This document shows, one piece after another, positions 32,052 to 47,000 of a stretch of DNA of 64,000 bases (position 1 is its first letter; each line of letters begins with the position of its first letter). Source of the DNA: Aporrectodea caliginosa (Eukaryota; Annelida; Clitellata; Crassiclitellata; Lumbricidae). Location: contig JACEVL010000285.1 of the NCBI GenBank assembly GCA_020284085.1, positions 175,001 to 239,000 on the forward strand, given 5' to 3'. The position numbers were made by a program, and so were the translations under genes. A model generated the notes under the pieces. It ran no database searches. It had not been told where the DNA came from and saw nothing but the letters and a program-made list of their open reading frames with translations.

Positions 32052-32487
32052 CATGCATGAGCCGATCATCCGTTCGGTAATTGGTTCGTGCCGGATTTTG
32101 CACTAATCGGTATTAATTGGAATCGGCGATCTGAGGCCTTAAAATCCGAATAATGAAAAGTAATATTTTGAGGAAAAAACAATTTTTTTTATTAATACGA
32201 AAACAGTCACCTGTTTTGGCGACCTGTTATATATATATATATATATATATATACGGTAATATTTAATCTTAAATATTGAAAGCCCGTGTAAAATAATAAA
32301 ATTGTGAGTCGAAGCATCATCAAAATGGCGGACAGTCGGGTTTTTAGTAACAAACAGCGCCTATAGAACCAAATGAAAGTAAATAGTGCCCATTAATCGG
32401 ATCGAAATCGGAATCGGCGGAAAAAGCAGGCCAACTAATCGGACTCGGAAATCGGCAAAAAATGCCAATCGGCTGATCCATACTCAC
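32052..32487. mobile_element. Probable hAT-like element with AATCGG-rich ends
   Basis: The right end contains repeated ATCGGAATCGG/CCAATCGGCTGATCCAT motifs and the left end ATGCATGAGCCGATCATCCG with ATCGGTATTAATTGGAATCGG. The inverted ends agree at 12 of 14 positions (ATGsATsAGCCGAT). A TA tract at 32229-32252 is inside. Target duplications could not be fixed because both flanks are low complexity. Confidence 0.45.
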
Positions 32488-32489
32488 AT

Positions 32490-33430
32490 ATATATATATA
32501 CATGCATGTATATATATAAAAAGCGGTTGAACAATAAAATAATATTACACATGTTTCGCTTGCTGAGGTACTGAAAAGGCTGTAGGCTAATGTCCAGATT
32601 TAATTTTATGCATTACATACATCGATTCATAAATGTATATATACGTGTATATAGGCCCACCATATAATTATAAATATATACACATGTTAGATGAAACTGT
32701 TGATATTTTTCGTATAATATATATATTATATTATATGCGATGCATATATGGTGTGAGTCAGTCATCTTTTCTGCAGTTGACGCTAGATCAGAGAAGAGAG
32801 GAGGAGAATGAGGAGGAGAAGAGAGGAGCGGGAGGAGATGAATGGAGGCAGAGGGTCGTAGCTTAGCTGTTGGCGACATCTTCGCCCAATCTCCTGGTCC
32901 TTGACATCAAAAGACTGCAGCAGCAGCAGCAGCTGATGACGGTGATGCTGTCGTGGTCCTATATATGATGTGCATCTCTTATTGGCGCCCTGTCGACCGC
33001 GGGTGCCATGGCGGTCGCAGCCCCTCCGATGACGGTCGCAGCCCCTCCGGCGGCGACGGGACTCGCTCGATCAGGCGCCCGAGATGGAATTGTCGACTAA
33101 TGAAGCTTGCAACCTATGACTGACTGTTGTAGATGGATGGAAAAGGCGAGGGAAGGAGGCAGGCAGGGAGGGAAGGGAGGCAGAGGAGAGGTAGGGGAGG
33201 GCAGGGAGCGTCGATCGAGTCATCAGTGATGGCATCGGGCCGTGTATTGCGATCATGACACGGCTCTGGCCTTGGGCAGTCAGGCACAAGAGGGTTACGA
33301 AAGGTTACACCCGCCACCTCACCAATCTCCATGTCGCTCTCTCTGCCTGTCTATCTGTCTGCCTGACGATCTCTGTCTTTCTCTCTCGATGTCTGCTCCT
33401 CTTCTGTTGCTTCCATTGGTTGTCGATGCT
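32490..33430. other. Unassigned sequence with purine-rich and CAG tracts
   Basis: Purine-rich AGGAGGAG stretches lie at 32790-32850 and 33128-33210. A (CAG)n tract is at 32918-32935, and a 27-28 bp direct duplication built on GCGGTCGCAGCCCCTCCG lies at 33008-33050. No gene is supported. Confidence 0.4.
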
Positions 33431-33439
33431 CCTGCATTA

Positions 33440-34012
<573 letters not shown>

Positions 34013-34844
34013 ATGATGACGAATCCAGCATTGAGTATATAAGGTGTCCGAATATGCTTTGTCTTTGCAGAAGGGATGTCATCAAGATTCATGCAGTCTC
34101 GACATCCCCATATAGGCCTAATGTGCTTCGTGAATATACATCGTATACGCTATACCATGTAATCTGATCCGACGTTAGTCCGTCCATTCCAATTTCCAAT
34201 GATCAGAGCCAGCCTAGAAATGAAGATAAATGTCATTAAAAACAGAAATATCATCAGTATACGCAAAACAGTCCACAGAAAACTAAGAGTACAAAAATGA
34301 AGAATAGATGTTTATAGAGATAATATTTTATGAGATACAGGAGAAAGAGAAGGTCCAGTAAAGTGGTGGTATAGGCCTACATCGCGAATTCAATGTATAC
34401 ACACAGAGCACTGTTATAAGAAAAAGTTACCGCAACCGCGTATTTATAAGTATATAAATAATAATCAGTCAATTTCTTAATGCAGAACATGTTTAGTCTA
34501 TAGTTAATTTTTAATTAAGCTTTTTAAGCTAACTCCATGCAGAGACACACATAGTAATGAAATGCTACTATATGGCGACTTTATTTTCTTAGCCCTGGCA
34601 TCCATCCATGGAAGGGCGAGTTGGCAATCCTTTCCCCAGCTGTCTGATCTTCATATATCAATACTACAGGCCCACGGGCAGTTGAGTTCCCTCAGGAGGG
34701 CCAGTGGAGCAGAGAACTGAAAGGATCTTTCAATTCTGACGGGATTAGAGCCTGCAGGACCAGCACTAGACTATATATAGGGCCTAACCACTCATGACCT
34801 AAAAATTCCCTAATACAGGCTGTCTCTGCCTGAGCAAACTGATG
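34013..34844. other. Unassigned non-coding sequence
   Basis: No recognised gene. The segment 34590-34770 is GC-richer and contains GGGATTAGAGCCTGCAGGAC, weakly B-box-like on the minus strand, but not convincing as a SINE. Confidence 0.3.
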
Positions 34845-34976
34845 TTCTGTAGCCATGGATGTTGACCTGATTACGGTTTGGTTTTGGTGCGCTATCGGTT
34901 GATAAGTAAGTAAGTAAGTACCAAAATATATTAATGATGCCTTATGCGACAGACACCGGCGCTAAAGAATTTACTA

Positions 34977-34980
<4 letters not shown>
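34845..34980 (+). mobile_element. 3' UTR of the CR1-type LINE family
   Basis: GGATGTTGACCTGATTACGG, TTTTGGTGCGCTATCGGTTG, then GCCTTATGCGACAGACACCGGCGC and TTACTAATTA are shared with 57734-57820 and, inverted, with 1757-1845. A short AAGT insertion lies at 34905-34920. Only the 3' end is present, as usual for LINE truncation. Confidence 0.75.
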
Positions 34981-35072
<92 letters not shown>

Positions 35073-35073
35073 C

Positions 35074-35139
<66 letters not shown>
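34979..35139 (+). repeat. (TAA)n microsatellite
   Basis: About 53 triplets with a single C. It begins exactly at the LINE 3' end, so it probably expanded from the LINE tail. Confidence 0.97.
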
Positions 35140-35570
35140 GTATTTGGCGTTAAGGCCAAAGTTCTTCTTATAATATCCTCCGTTGTTATACCATCCTCGC
35201 CTGCGTTGGATTCGGTTGGCCATCAGTCGTTCTGTGTTGATCAGTGACCGTGCATGCATGCGCCATTGCAAAGCATGTCACGTCCCTTCACGGTCCACTT
35301 GTCAGCGGCGCTGAAAGTCGGGCCATCGTCGCGGGGCACTGGTCGCGACCCCGGACCGGCCGGAGCTCCGGTGCTCTTCCTGGGATCGGGGGCCGAGCGA
35401 GGGGCCAACGAAACGGCCCGGGCATATCGGATTCGCCTGGGTGCAGATAATTCACGGCCAGCCATGAACACCTATTGACATGCCGTGATTTGCAGTTCAC
35501 AGACGTCAGAAATAGCGCCGAGTCTGGCGTCGTGCTAATGTTGCCAATTAGATCTAAATCCGTCCGTCCA
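35140..35570. other. GC-rich non-coding sequence
   Basis: GC-rich with several overlapping frames; no recognised domain. Confidence 0.3.
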
Positions 35571-35572
35571 AT

Positions 35573-35794
35573 CGTCCATCCATCCATCCATCCATCCATC
35601 CATCCATCCATCCATCCATCCATCCCATCCATCCATCCATCCATCCATCCATCCATCCATCCATCCATCCATCCATCCATCCATCCATCCATCCATCCAT
35701 CCATCCATCCATCCATCCATCCATCCATCCATCCATCCATCCATCCATCCATCCATCCATCCATCCATACATCCATCCATCCATCCATCCATCC
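35573..35794 (+). repeat. (CATC)n microsatellite
   Basis: About 55 CATC units, one short by a base near 35626 and one ATAC variant at 35767. Confidence 0.97.
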
Positions 35795-37126
35795 TATATA
35801 TATGCATGCATGACGCGCCATCACTGACAAGAATCGCTATTAATATTCGACATATGTTCGTTACACGGTTTATCAGAACTGATGCAATGGAGGCAACTAT
35901 ATATATATATGATTGATGAAAGCCACATACATACAGAATGTATATAGCGCACATTTGAGTATAATATTATATCTTGCACTGCATGAAGAACAGAACTATT
36001 CAACCTTAAGCAACCGAAGAACGTTTCATGCAGCTTAAGGTGCACCCTATCAAATCTTTCACACGACCACAACTGTTCAAGCGCCTATTACAGGTTTTAT
36101 AGATAAAGGCGCAATATAAATGAAACAAATATAAATGAGCTACTTAAAACCAATAATGCATGCCTTCATATCCTATATATATATATATATATATGACTGT
36201 TGCCATAGTAAATTTATTGCAAACTATAGATTTATGTATAAGAGCACTCAGAACAGATCAATATAAATAATTGAAATAATTGAAAAATTATAAACTAGGA
36301 TTAATTAACTAACCTATATGATGTCAGATTGCATACATATTTGAGGAAAGCACTGCACTGCATGAGTACTAAATAAAAAGAAACAATCAATGGCAAAACA
36401 AATATGCATGCTTGTTTATGACGATGTATAGCATTGTATGCAAGTGCGGCAACAAACAAAATTAACAGAGTCGGTAATCAAACGAGATCTAAACATGTGA
36501 ACTATAGTATTTCAGGCTAGAGAAGGGAAACTCTTTGCCTATTATGTCTTCTTCAGACCATACCCTAATGTATACATACACTATAGCTATAGGCGCAGTT
36601 TCTCCAAGCACAGCCAATGCTTCCCGCATGCACTCCTGCCAACCATGCATGTGCACAAATCCCATTCTCATGCATAAGGGACTCGGTTCATATAAGCGCC
36701 GACTGCCCCAACGTAAAGTCGTAAAATTAATTTTATATTTACGAGTTTAAGTGCTTAAAGAAACATTTACTCATATATTTGTATAGACCTTCGTCTAGCT
36801 TTTCTGGGAATGAGAAAAGGATCGTCAGAAGGCTCATTCCAGGAACCTGAGTGCATGTTAATCCTTACTGCAGATGATCATATACGAGTATATGACAAGG
36901 AATAGTTCTACATCATGCGTCATTGCAGTGATTGCACACACTATTTGCTCAGCGCAACGTAGAGAAGAAACGATCAACAGGTTTTCCGGATTCAACAATT
37001 GTATTTAGCAACCTTTCAACGGTTTTGTATTGCCAATTTATATAGCTTTTATTGCAGAACAAACTACTCAAACATACAATATATACATCATATATAAGGG
37101 ATATAGTTTGAAGTAGATTTAGGCAA
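35795..37126. other. Unassigned AT-rich sequence
   Basis: A retroposon-like tail AAAGGCGCAATATAAATGAA lies at 36103-36122, and a TA tract at 36175-36194. Otherwise I see nothing. Confidence 0.3.
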
Positions 37127-37245
37127 AAATAGCCGTATTTAGGGAGTTTACAGGTTCAAACCCCCAAATAAATTGCCCAATTTTGTTCTGTTCAATTATA
37201 TGCGACATACAAAAAAACTGAACTTTTCCGACGATTTCCAATAAC
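37127..37245 (+). repeat. Dispersed repeat, copy B
   Basis: Inverted homologue of 27866-27987. It ends in TTTCCAATAAC, where a hAT element is inserted and the 13-bp satellite starts. Confidence 0.65.
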
Positions 37246-38058
37246 CATAGTTGTTAAAAACGATCAAATCAAAATAAAAAACGGAAAAAACGTCGTTTTA
37301 TTGAAAAAAATAAAAAACGGAAAAAAACGAGAAAAAAACGGAAAAGAAAATAATTTGACATTTTTGTACACCTTTTACTGCATTTTAAAATTAAAACCTT
37401 GTTTACAATTTAATTTTAATTAGCAAATAACATAACTTCATTAGTAAACACCAAGTAGCCTAACAGTAATCTACAACAATTATTTTCTTTTTCATAAGAC
37501 TTAGTTTGGTTTAAAAAGAATTCGAGAAATTAAAAATATTGAAATCTTTTCAATTACATTGTGTAAATTAAAATTGTATACATAAGTCCTCATCAATCCA
37601 TGCAGACATAAGCAACTAAAAACTAAACTTTGCAAGTAGGTATAGAGTGTACTTAATTAAAAAGTAGGTCTACTTACAATTCTGACTTATATAAGAACTT
37701 GATAATATCCGTCAGTTTATCAGTCAATCAGAGATTACTGAGTACAAAGACAACATTTCGCATTTTGGATAACATAGAAATTCAAATAACTTTTATAAAT
37801 TTTATTTCCTGTAGCTGTTTATTTCAACTGATGGCACTAAATAGTGACGTAAATTATATGAATCCTTGAAAGGACGGAGACAACGTAAAGGATATCAGAC
37901 AAAAATTAAATTAAACAAATAGTAACAGACAGTTAATAAATAAATAAAGTTATATAAAAAAATAAAAAACGGAAAAAAACGAGACGAGAAATAAAAAACG
38001 AAAAAAACGACGTTTTTGGGGAAAATAAAAAACGAAAAAAACGTTTTTTACAACTATG
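37246..38058. mobile_element. Complete non-autonomous hAT element, 813 bp, at the satellite boundary
   Basis: Termini are CATAGTTGTTAAAAACG and, inverted, CATAGTTGTAAAAAACG. Perfect 8-bp target duplications CCAATAAC lie at 37238-37245 and 38059-38066. Repeats of AAAAAACGGAAAAAAACG fill both subterminal regions (37260-37345 and 37962-38050). The interior is AT-rich with no transposase. Confidence 0.9.
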
Positions 38059-41000
38059 CCAATAACTAACTCTTTTCAATAACGCTTTTCAATAACTCTT
38101 TTCAATAACTCTTCTCAATAACTCTTTTCAATAAATCTTTTCAATAACTCTTTTCAATAACTCTTTTCAATAACTCTTTTCAATAACTCTTTTCAATAAC
38201 TCTTTTCAATAACTATTTCAATAACTCTTTTCAATGACTCTTTTCAATAACTCTTTTCAATAACTCTTTTCAATAACTCTTTTCAATAACTCTTTTCAAT
38301 AACTCTTTTCAATAACTCTTTTCAGTAACTCGTTTCAATAATAACTCTATTCAATAACTCTTTTCAATAACTAACTCTTTTCAATAACTCTTTTCAATGA
38401 CTCTTTTCAATAACTCTTTTCAATAACTCTTTTCAATAACTCTTTTCAATAACTCTTTTCAATAACTAACTCTTTTCAATAACTCTTTTCAATAACTCTT
38501 TACAATAACTCTTTTCAATAACTAACTCTTTTCAATAACTAACTCTTTTCAATAACTCTTTTCAATAACTCTTTTCAATAACTCTTTTCAATAACTCATT
38601 TCAATAACTCTTTTCAATAACTCTTTTCAATAACTCAAACTCTTTTCAATAACTCTTTTCAATGACTCTTTTCAATAACTCTTTTCAATAACAAACTCTT
38701 TTCAATAACTCTTTTCAATAACTCTTTTCAATAACTCTTTTCAATAACTCTTTCAATAACTCTCTTCAATAACTCTTTTCAATAACTCCTTTCAATAACT
38801 CTTTTCAATAACTATTTTCAATAACTCTTTTCAATAACTCTTTTCAATAACTCTTTTCAATAACTTTTTTCAATAACTCTTTTCAATAACTCTTTTCAAT
38901 AACTCTTTTCAATAACTCTTTTCAATAACTCTTTTCAATAACTCTTTTCAATAACTCTTTTCAATAACTCTTTTCAATAACTCTTTTCAATAACTCTTTT
39001 CAATAACTCTTTTCAATAACTCTTTTCAATAAACTCTTTTCAATAACTAACTCCTTTCAATAACTCTTTTCAATAACTAACTCTTTTCAATAACTAACTC
39101 TTTTCAATAAGTCTTTTCAATAACTCTTTTCAATAACTCTTTTCAATAACTCTTTCAATAACTCTTTTCAATAACTCTTTTCAATAACTCTTTTCAATAA
39201 CTCTTTTCAATCTTTTCAATAACTCTTTTCAATAACTCTTTTCAATAACTCTTTTCAATAACTCTTTTCAATAACTCTTTTCAATAACTCTTTTCAATAA
39301 CTCTTTCAATAACTCTTTTCAATAACTCTTTTCAATAACTCTTTTCAATAACTCTTTTCAATAACTCTTTTCAATAACTCTTTTCAATAACTCTTTTCAA
39401 TAACTCTTTTCAATAACTCTTTTCAATAACTCTTTTCAATAACTCTTTTCAATAACTCTTTTCAATAACTCTTTTCAATAACTCTTTTCAATAACTCTTT
39501 TCAATAACTCTTTTCAATAACTCTTTTCAATAACTCTTTTCAATAACTCTTTTCAATAACTCTTTTCAATAACTCTTTTCAATAACTCTTTTCAATAACT
39601 CTTTTCAATAACTCTTTTCAATAACTCTTTTCAATAACTCTTTTCAATAACTCTTTTCAATAACTCTTTTCAATAACTCTTTTCAATAACTCTTTTCAAT
39701 AACTCTTTTCAATAACTCTTTTCAATAACTCTTTTCAATAACTCTTTTCAATAACTCTTTTCAATAACTCTTTTCAATAACTCTTTTCAATAACTCTTTC
39801 AATAACTCTTTTCAATAACTCTTTTCAATAACTCTTTTCAATAACTCTTTTCAATAACTCTTTTCAATAACTCTTTTCAATAACTCTTTTCAATAACTCT
39901 TTTCAATAACTCTTTTCAATAACTCTTTTCAATAACTCTTTTCAATAACTCTTTTCAATAACTCTTTTCAATAACTCTTTTCAATAACTCTTTTCAATAA
40001 CTCTTTTCAATAACTCTTTTCAATAACTCTTTTCAATAACTCTTTTCAATAACTCTTTTCAATAACTCTTTTCAATAACTCTTTTCAATAACTCTTTTCA
40101 ATAACTCTTTTCAATAACTCTTTTCAATAACTCTTTTCAATAACTCTTTTCAATAACTCTTTTCAATAACTCTTTTCAATAACTCTTTTCAATAACTCTT
40201 TTCAATAACTCTTTTCAATAACTCTTTTCAATAACTCTTTTCAATAACTCTTTTCAATAACTCTTTTCAATAACTCTTTTCAATAACTCTTTTCAATAAC
40301 TCTTTTCAATAACTCTTTTCAATAACTCTTTTCAATAACTCTTTTCAATAACTCTTTTCAATAACTCTTTTCAATAACTCTTTTCAATAACTCTTTCAAT
40401 AACTCTTTTCAATAACTCTTTTCAATAACTCTTTTCAATAACTCTTTTCAATAACTCTTTTCAATAACTCTTTTCAATAACTCTTTTCAATAACTCTTTT
40501 CAATAACTCTTTTCAATAACTCTTTTCAATAACTCTTTTCAATAACTCTTTTCAATAACTCTTTTCAATACTCTTTTCAATAACTCTTTTCAATAACTCT
40601 TTTCAATAACTCTTTTCAATAACTCTTTTCAATAACTCTTTTCAATAACTCTTTTCAATAACTCTTTTCAATAACTCTTTTCAATAACTCTTTTCAATAA
40701 CTCTTTTCAATAACTCTTTTCAATAACTCTTTTCAATAACTCTTTTCAATAACTCTTTTCAATAACTCTTTTCAATAACTCTTTTCAATAACTCTTTTCA
40801 ATAACTCTTTTCAATAACTCTTTTCAATAACTCTTTTCAATAACTCTTTTCAATAACTCTTTTCAATAACTCAATAACTTTTCAATAACTCTTTTCAATA
40901 ACTCTTTTCAATAACTCTTTTCAATAACTCTTTTCAATAACTCTTTTCAATAACTCTTTTCAATAACTCTTTTCAATAACTCTTTTCAATAACTCTTTTC

Positions 41001-44000
41001 AATAACTCTTTTCAATAACTCTTTTCAATAACTCTTTTCAATAACTCTTTTCAATAACTCTTTTCAATAACTCTTTTCAATAACTCTTTCAATAACTCTT
41101 TTCAATAACTCTTTTCAATAACTCTTTTCAATAACTCTTTTCAATAACTCTTTTCAATAACTCTTTTCAATAACTCTTTTCAATAACTCTTTTCAATAAC
41201 TCTTTTCAATAACTCTTTCAATAACTCTTTTCAATAACTCTTTTCAATAACTCTTTTCAATAACTCTTTTCAATAACTCTTTTCAATAACTCTTTTCAAT
41301 AACTCTTTTCAATAACTCTTTTCAATAACTCTTTTCAATAATTTCAATAACTTTTCAATAACTCTTTTCAATAACTCTTTTCAATAACTCTTTTCAATAA
41401 CTTTTCAATAACTCTTTTCAATAACTCTTTTCAATACTCTTTCAATAACTCTTTTCAATAACTCTTTTCAATAACTCTTTTCAATAACTCTTTTCAATAA
41501 CTCTTTTCAATAACTCTTTTCAATAACTCTTTTCAATAACTCTTTTCAATAACTCTTTTCAATAACTCTTTTCAATAACTCTTTTCAATAACTCTTTTCA
41601 ATAACTCTTTTCAATAACTCTTTTCAATAACTTTTCAATAACTTTTCAATAACTCTTTTCAATAACTCTTTTCAATAACTCTTTTCAATAACTCTTTTCA
41701 ATAACTCTTTTCAATAACTCTTTTCAACTCTTTTCAATAACTCTTTTCAATAACTCTTTTCAATAACTCTTTTCAATAACTCTTTCAATAACTCTTTTCA
41801 ATAACTCTTTTCAATAACTCTTTTCAATAACTCTTTTCAATAACTCTTTTCAATAACTCTTTTCAATAACTCTTTTCAATAACTCTTTCAATAACTCTTT
41901 TCAATAACTCTTTTCAATAACTCTTTTCAATAACTCTTTTCAATAACTCTTTTCAATAACTCTTTTCAATACTCTTTTCAATAACTCTTTCAATAACTCT
42001 TTCAATAACTCTTTTCAATAACTCTTTTCAATAACTCTTTTCAATAACTCTTTTCAATAACTCTTTTCAATAACTCTTTTCAATAACTCTTTTCAATAAC
42101 TCTTTTCAATAACTCTTTTCAATAACTCTTTTCAATAACTCTTTTCAATAACTCTTTTCAATAACTCTTTTCAATAACTCTTTTCAATAACTCTTTTCAA
42201 TAACTCTTTTCAATAACTCTTTTCAATAACTCTTTTCAATAACTCTTTTCAATAACTCTTTTCAATAACTCTTTTCAATAACTCTTTTCAATAACTCTTT
42301 TCAATAACTCTTTTCAATAACTCTTTTCAATAACTCTTTTCAATAACTCTTTTCAATAACTCTTTTCAATAACTCTTTTCAATAACTCTTTTCAATAACT
42401 CTTTTCAATAACTCTTTTCAATAACTCTTTTCAATAACTCTTTTCAATAACTCTTTTCAATAACTCTTTTCAATAACTCTTTTCAATAACTCTTTCAATA
42501 ACTCATCAATAACTCTTTTCAATAACTCTTTTCAATAACTCTTTTCAATAACTCTTTTCAATAACTCTTTTCAATAACTCTTTTCAATAACTCTTTTCAA
42601 TAACTCTTTTCAATAACTCTTTTCAATAACTCTTTTCAATAACTCTTTTCAATAACTCTTTTCAATAACTCTTTCAATTTTCAATAACTCTTTTCAATAA
42701 CTCTTTTCAATAACTCTTTTCAATAACTCTTTTCAATAACTCTTTTCAATAACTCTTTTCAATAACTCTTTTCAATAACTCTTTTCAATAACTCTTTTCA
42801 ATAACTCTTTTCAATAACTCTTTTCAATAACTCTTTTCAATAACTCTTTTCAATAACTCTTTTCAATAACTCTTTTCAATAACTCTTTTCAATAACTCTT
42901 TTCAATAACTCTTTTCAATAACTCTTTTCAATAACTCTTTTCAATAACTCTTTTCAATAACTCTTTCAATAACTCTTTTCAATAACTCTTTTCAATAACT
43001 CTTTTCAATAACTCTTTTTCAATAACTCTTTTCAATAACTCTTTTCAATAACTCTTTTCAATAACTTTTTCAATAACTCTTTTCAATAACTCTTTTCAAT
43101 AACTCTTTTCAATAACTCTTTTCAATAACTCTTTTCAATAACTCTTTTCAATAACTCTTTTCAATAACTCTTTTCAATAACTCTTTTCAATAACTCTTTT
43201 CAATAACTCTTTTCAATAACTCTTTTCAATAACTCTTTTCAATAACTCTTTTCAATACTCTCAATAACTCTTTCAATAACTTTTCAATAACTCTTTTCAA
43301 TAACTCTTTTCAATAACTCTTTTCAATAACTCTTTTCAATAACTCTTTTCAATAACTCTTTTCAATAACTCTTTTCAATAACTTTTCAATAACTCTTTTC
43401 AATAACTCTTTTCAATAACTCTTTTCAATAACTCTTTTCAATAACTCTTTTCAATAACTCTTTTCAATAACTCTTTTTTCAATAACTCTTTCAATAACTC
43501 TTTTCAATAACTCTTTTCAATAACTCTTTTCAATAACTCTTTCAATAACTCTTTTCAATAACTCTTTCAATAACTCTTTTCAATAACTCTTTTCAATAAC
43601 TCTTTTCAATAACTCTTTTCAATAACTCTTTTTCAATAACTCTTTTCAATAACTCTTTTCAATAACTCTTTTCAATAACTCTTTTCAATAACTCTTTTCA
43701 ATAACTTTTCAATAACTCTTTTCAATAACTCTTTTCAATAACTCTTTTCAATAACTCTTTTCAATAACTCTTTTCAATAACTCTTTTCAATAACTCTTTT
43801 CAATAACTCTTTTCAATAACTCTTTTCAATAACTCTTTTCAATAACTCTTTTCAATAACTCTTTTCAATAACTCTTTTCAATAACTCTTTTCAATAACTC
43901 TTTTCAATAACTCTTTTCAATAACTCTTTTCAATAACTCTTTTCAATAACTCTTTTCAATAACTCTTTTCAATAACTCTTTTCAATAACTCTTTTCAATA

Positions 44001-47000
44001 ACTCTTTTCAATAACTCTTTTCAATAACTCTTTTCAATAACTCTTTTCAATAACTCTTTTCAATAACTCTTTTCAATAACTCTTTTCAATAACTCTTTTC
44101 AATAACTCTTTTCAATAACTCTTTTCAATAACTCTTTTCAATAACTCTTTCAATAACTCTTTTCAATAACTCTTTTCAATAACTCTTTTCAATAACTCTT
44201 TTCAATAACTCTTTTCAATAACTCTTTTCAATAACTCTTTTCAATAACTCTTTTCAATAACTCTTTTCAATAACTCTTTTCAATAACTCTTTTCAATAAC
44301 TCTTTTCAATAACTCTTTTCAATAACTCTTTTCAATAACTCTTTTCAATAACTCTTTTCAATAACTCTTTTCAATAACTCTTTTCAATAACTCTTTTCAA
44401 TAACTCTTTTCAATAACTCTTTTCAATAACTCTTTTCAATAACTCTTTTCAATAACTCTTTTCAATAACTCTTTTCAATAACTCTTTTCAATAACTCTTT
44501 TCAATAACTCTTTTCAATAACTCTTTTCAATAACTCTTTTCAATAACTCTTTTCAATAACTCTTTTCAATAACTCTTTTCAATAACTCTTTTCAATAACT
44601 CTTTTCAATAACTCTTTTCAATAACTCTTTTCAATAACTCTTTTCAATAACTCTTTTCAATAACTCTTTTCAATAACTCTTTTCAATAACTCTTTTCAAT
44701 AACTCTTTTTTTCAATAACTCTTTTCAATAACTCTTTTCAATAACTCTTTTCAATAACTCTTTTCAATAACTCTTTTCAATAACTCTTTTCAATAACTCT
44801 TTTCAATAACTCTTTTCAATAACTCTTTTCAATAACTCTTTTCAATAACTCTTTTCAATAACTCTTTTCAATAACTCTTTTCAATAACTCTTTTCAATAA
44901 CTCTTTTCAATAACTCTTTTCAATAACTCTTTTCAATAACTCTTTTCAATAACTCTTTTCAATAACTCTTTTCAATAACTCTTTTCAATAACTCTTTTCA
45001 ATAACTCTTTTCAATAACTCTTTTCAATAACTCTTTTCAATAACTCTTTTCAATAACTCTTTTCAATAACTCTTTTCAATAACTCTTTTCAATAACTCTT
45101 TTCAATAACTCTTTTCAATAACTCTTTTCAATAACTCTTTTCAATAACTCTTTTCAATAACTCTTTTCAATAACTCTTTTCAATAACTCTTTTCAATAAC
45201 TCTTTTCAATAACTCTTTTCAATAACTCTTTTCAATAACTCTTTTCAATAACTCTTTTCAATAACTCTTTTCAATAACTCTTTTCAATAACTCTTTTCAA
45301 TAACTCTTTTCAATAACTCTTTTCAATAACTCTTTTCAATAACTCTTTTCAATAACTCTTTTCAATAACTCTTTTCAATAACTCTTTTCAATAACTCTTT
45401 TCAATAACTCTTTTCAATAACTCTTTTCAATAACTCTTTTCAATAACTCTTTTCAATAACTCTTTTCAATAACTCTTTTCAATAACTCTTTTCAATAACT
45501 CTTTTCAATAACTCTTTTCAATAACTCTTTTCAATAACTCTTTTCAATAACTCTTTTCAATAACTCTTTTCAATAACTCTTTTCAATAACTCTTTTCAAT
45601 AACTCTTTTCAATAACTCTTTTCAATAACTCTTTTCAATAACTCTTTTCAATAACTCTTTTCAATAACTCTTTTCAATAACTCTTTTCAATAACTCTTTT
45701 CAATAACTCTTTTCAATAACTCTTTTCAATAACTCTTTTCAATAACTCTTTTCAATAACTCTTTTCAATAACTCTTTTCAATAACTCTTTTCAATAACTC
45801 TTTTCAATAACTCTTTTCAATAACTCTTTTCAATAACTCTTTTCAATAACTCTTTTCAATAACTCTTTTCAATAACTCTTTTCAATAACTCTTTTCAATA
45901 ACTCTTTTCAATAACTCTTTTCAATAACTCTTTTCAATAACTCTTTTCAATAACTCTTTTCAATAACTCTTTTCAATAACTCTTTTCAATAACTCTTTTC
46001 AATAACTCTTTTCAATAACTCTTTTCAATAACTCTTTTCAATAACTCTTTTCAATAACTCTTTTCAATAACTCTTTTCAATAACTCTTTTCAATAACTCT
46101 TTTCAATAACTCTTTTCAATAACTCTTTTCAATAACTCTTTTCAATAACTCTTTTCAATAACTCTTTTCAATAACTCTTTTCAATAACTCTTTTCAATAA
46201 CTCTTTTCAATAACTCTTTTCAATAACTCTTTTCAATAACTCTTTTCAATAACTCTTTTCAATAACTCTTTTCAATAACTCTTTTCAATAACTCTTTTCA
46301 ATAACTCTTTTCAATAACTCTTTTCAATAACTCTTTTCAATAACTCTTTTCAATAACTCTTTTCAATAACTCTTTTCAATAACTCTTTTCAATAACTCTT
46401 TTCAATAACTCTTTTCAATAACTCTTTTCAATAACTCTTTTCAATAACTCTTTTCAATAACTCTTTTCAATAACTCTTTTCAATAACTCTTTTCAATAAC
46501 TCTTTTCAATAACTCTTTTCAATAACTCTTTTCAATAACTCTTTTCAATAACTCTTTTCAATAACTCTTTTCAATAACTCTTTTCAATAACTCTTTTCAA
46601 TAACTCTTTTCAATAACTCTTTTCAATAACTCTTTTCAATAACTCTTTTCAATAACTCTTTTCAATAACTCTTTTCAATAACTCTTTTCAATAACTCTTT
46701 TCAATAACTCTTTTCAATAACTCTTTTCAATAACTCTTTTCAATAACTCTTTTCAATAACTCTTTTCAATAACTCTTTTCAATAACTCTTTTCAATAACT
46801 CTTTTCAATAACTCTTTTCAATAACTCTTTTCAATAACTCTTTTCAATAATAACTCTTTTCAATAACTCTTTTCAATAACTCTTTTCAATAACTCTTTTC
46901 AATAACTCTTTTCAATAACTCTTTTCAATAACTCTTTTCAATAACTCTTTTCAATAACTCTTTTCAATAACTCTTTTCAATAACTCTTTTCAATAACTCT

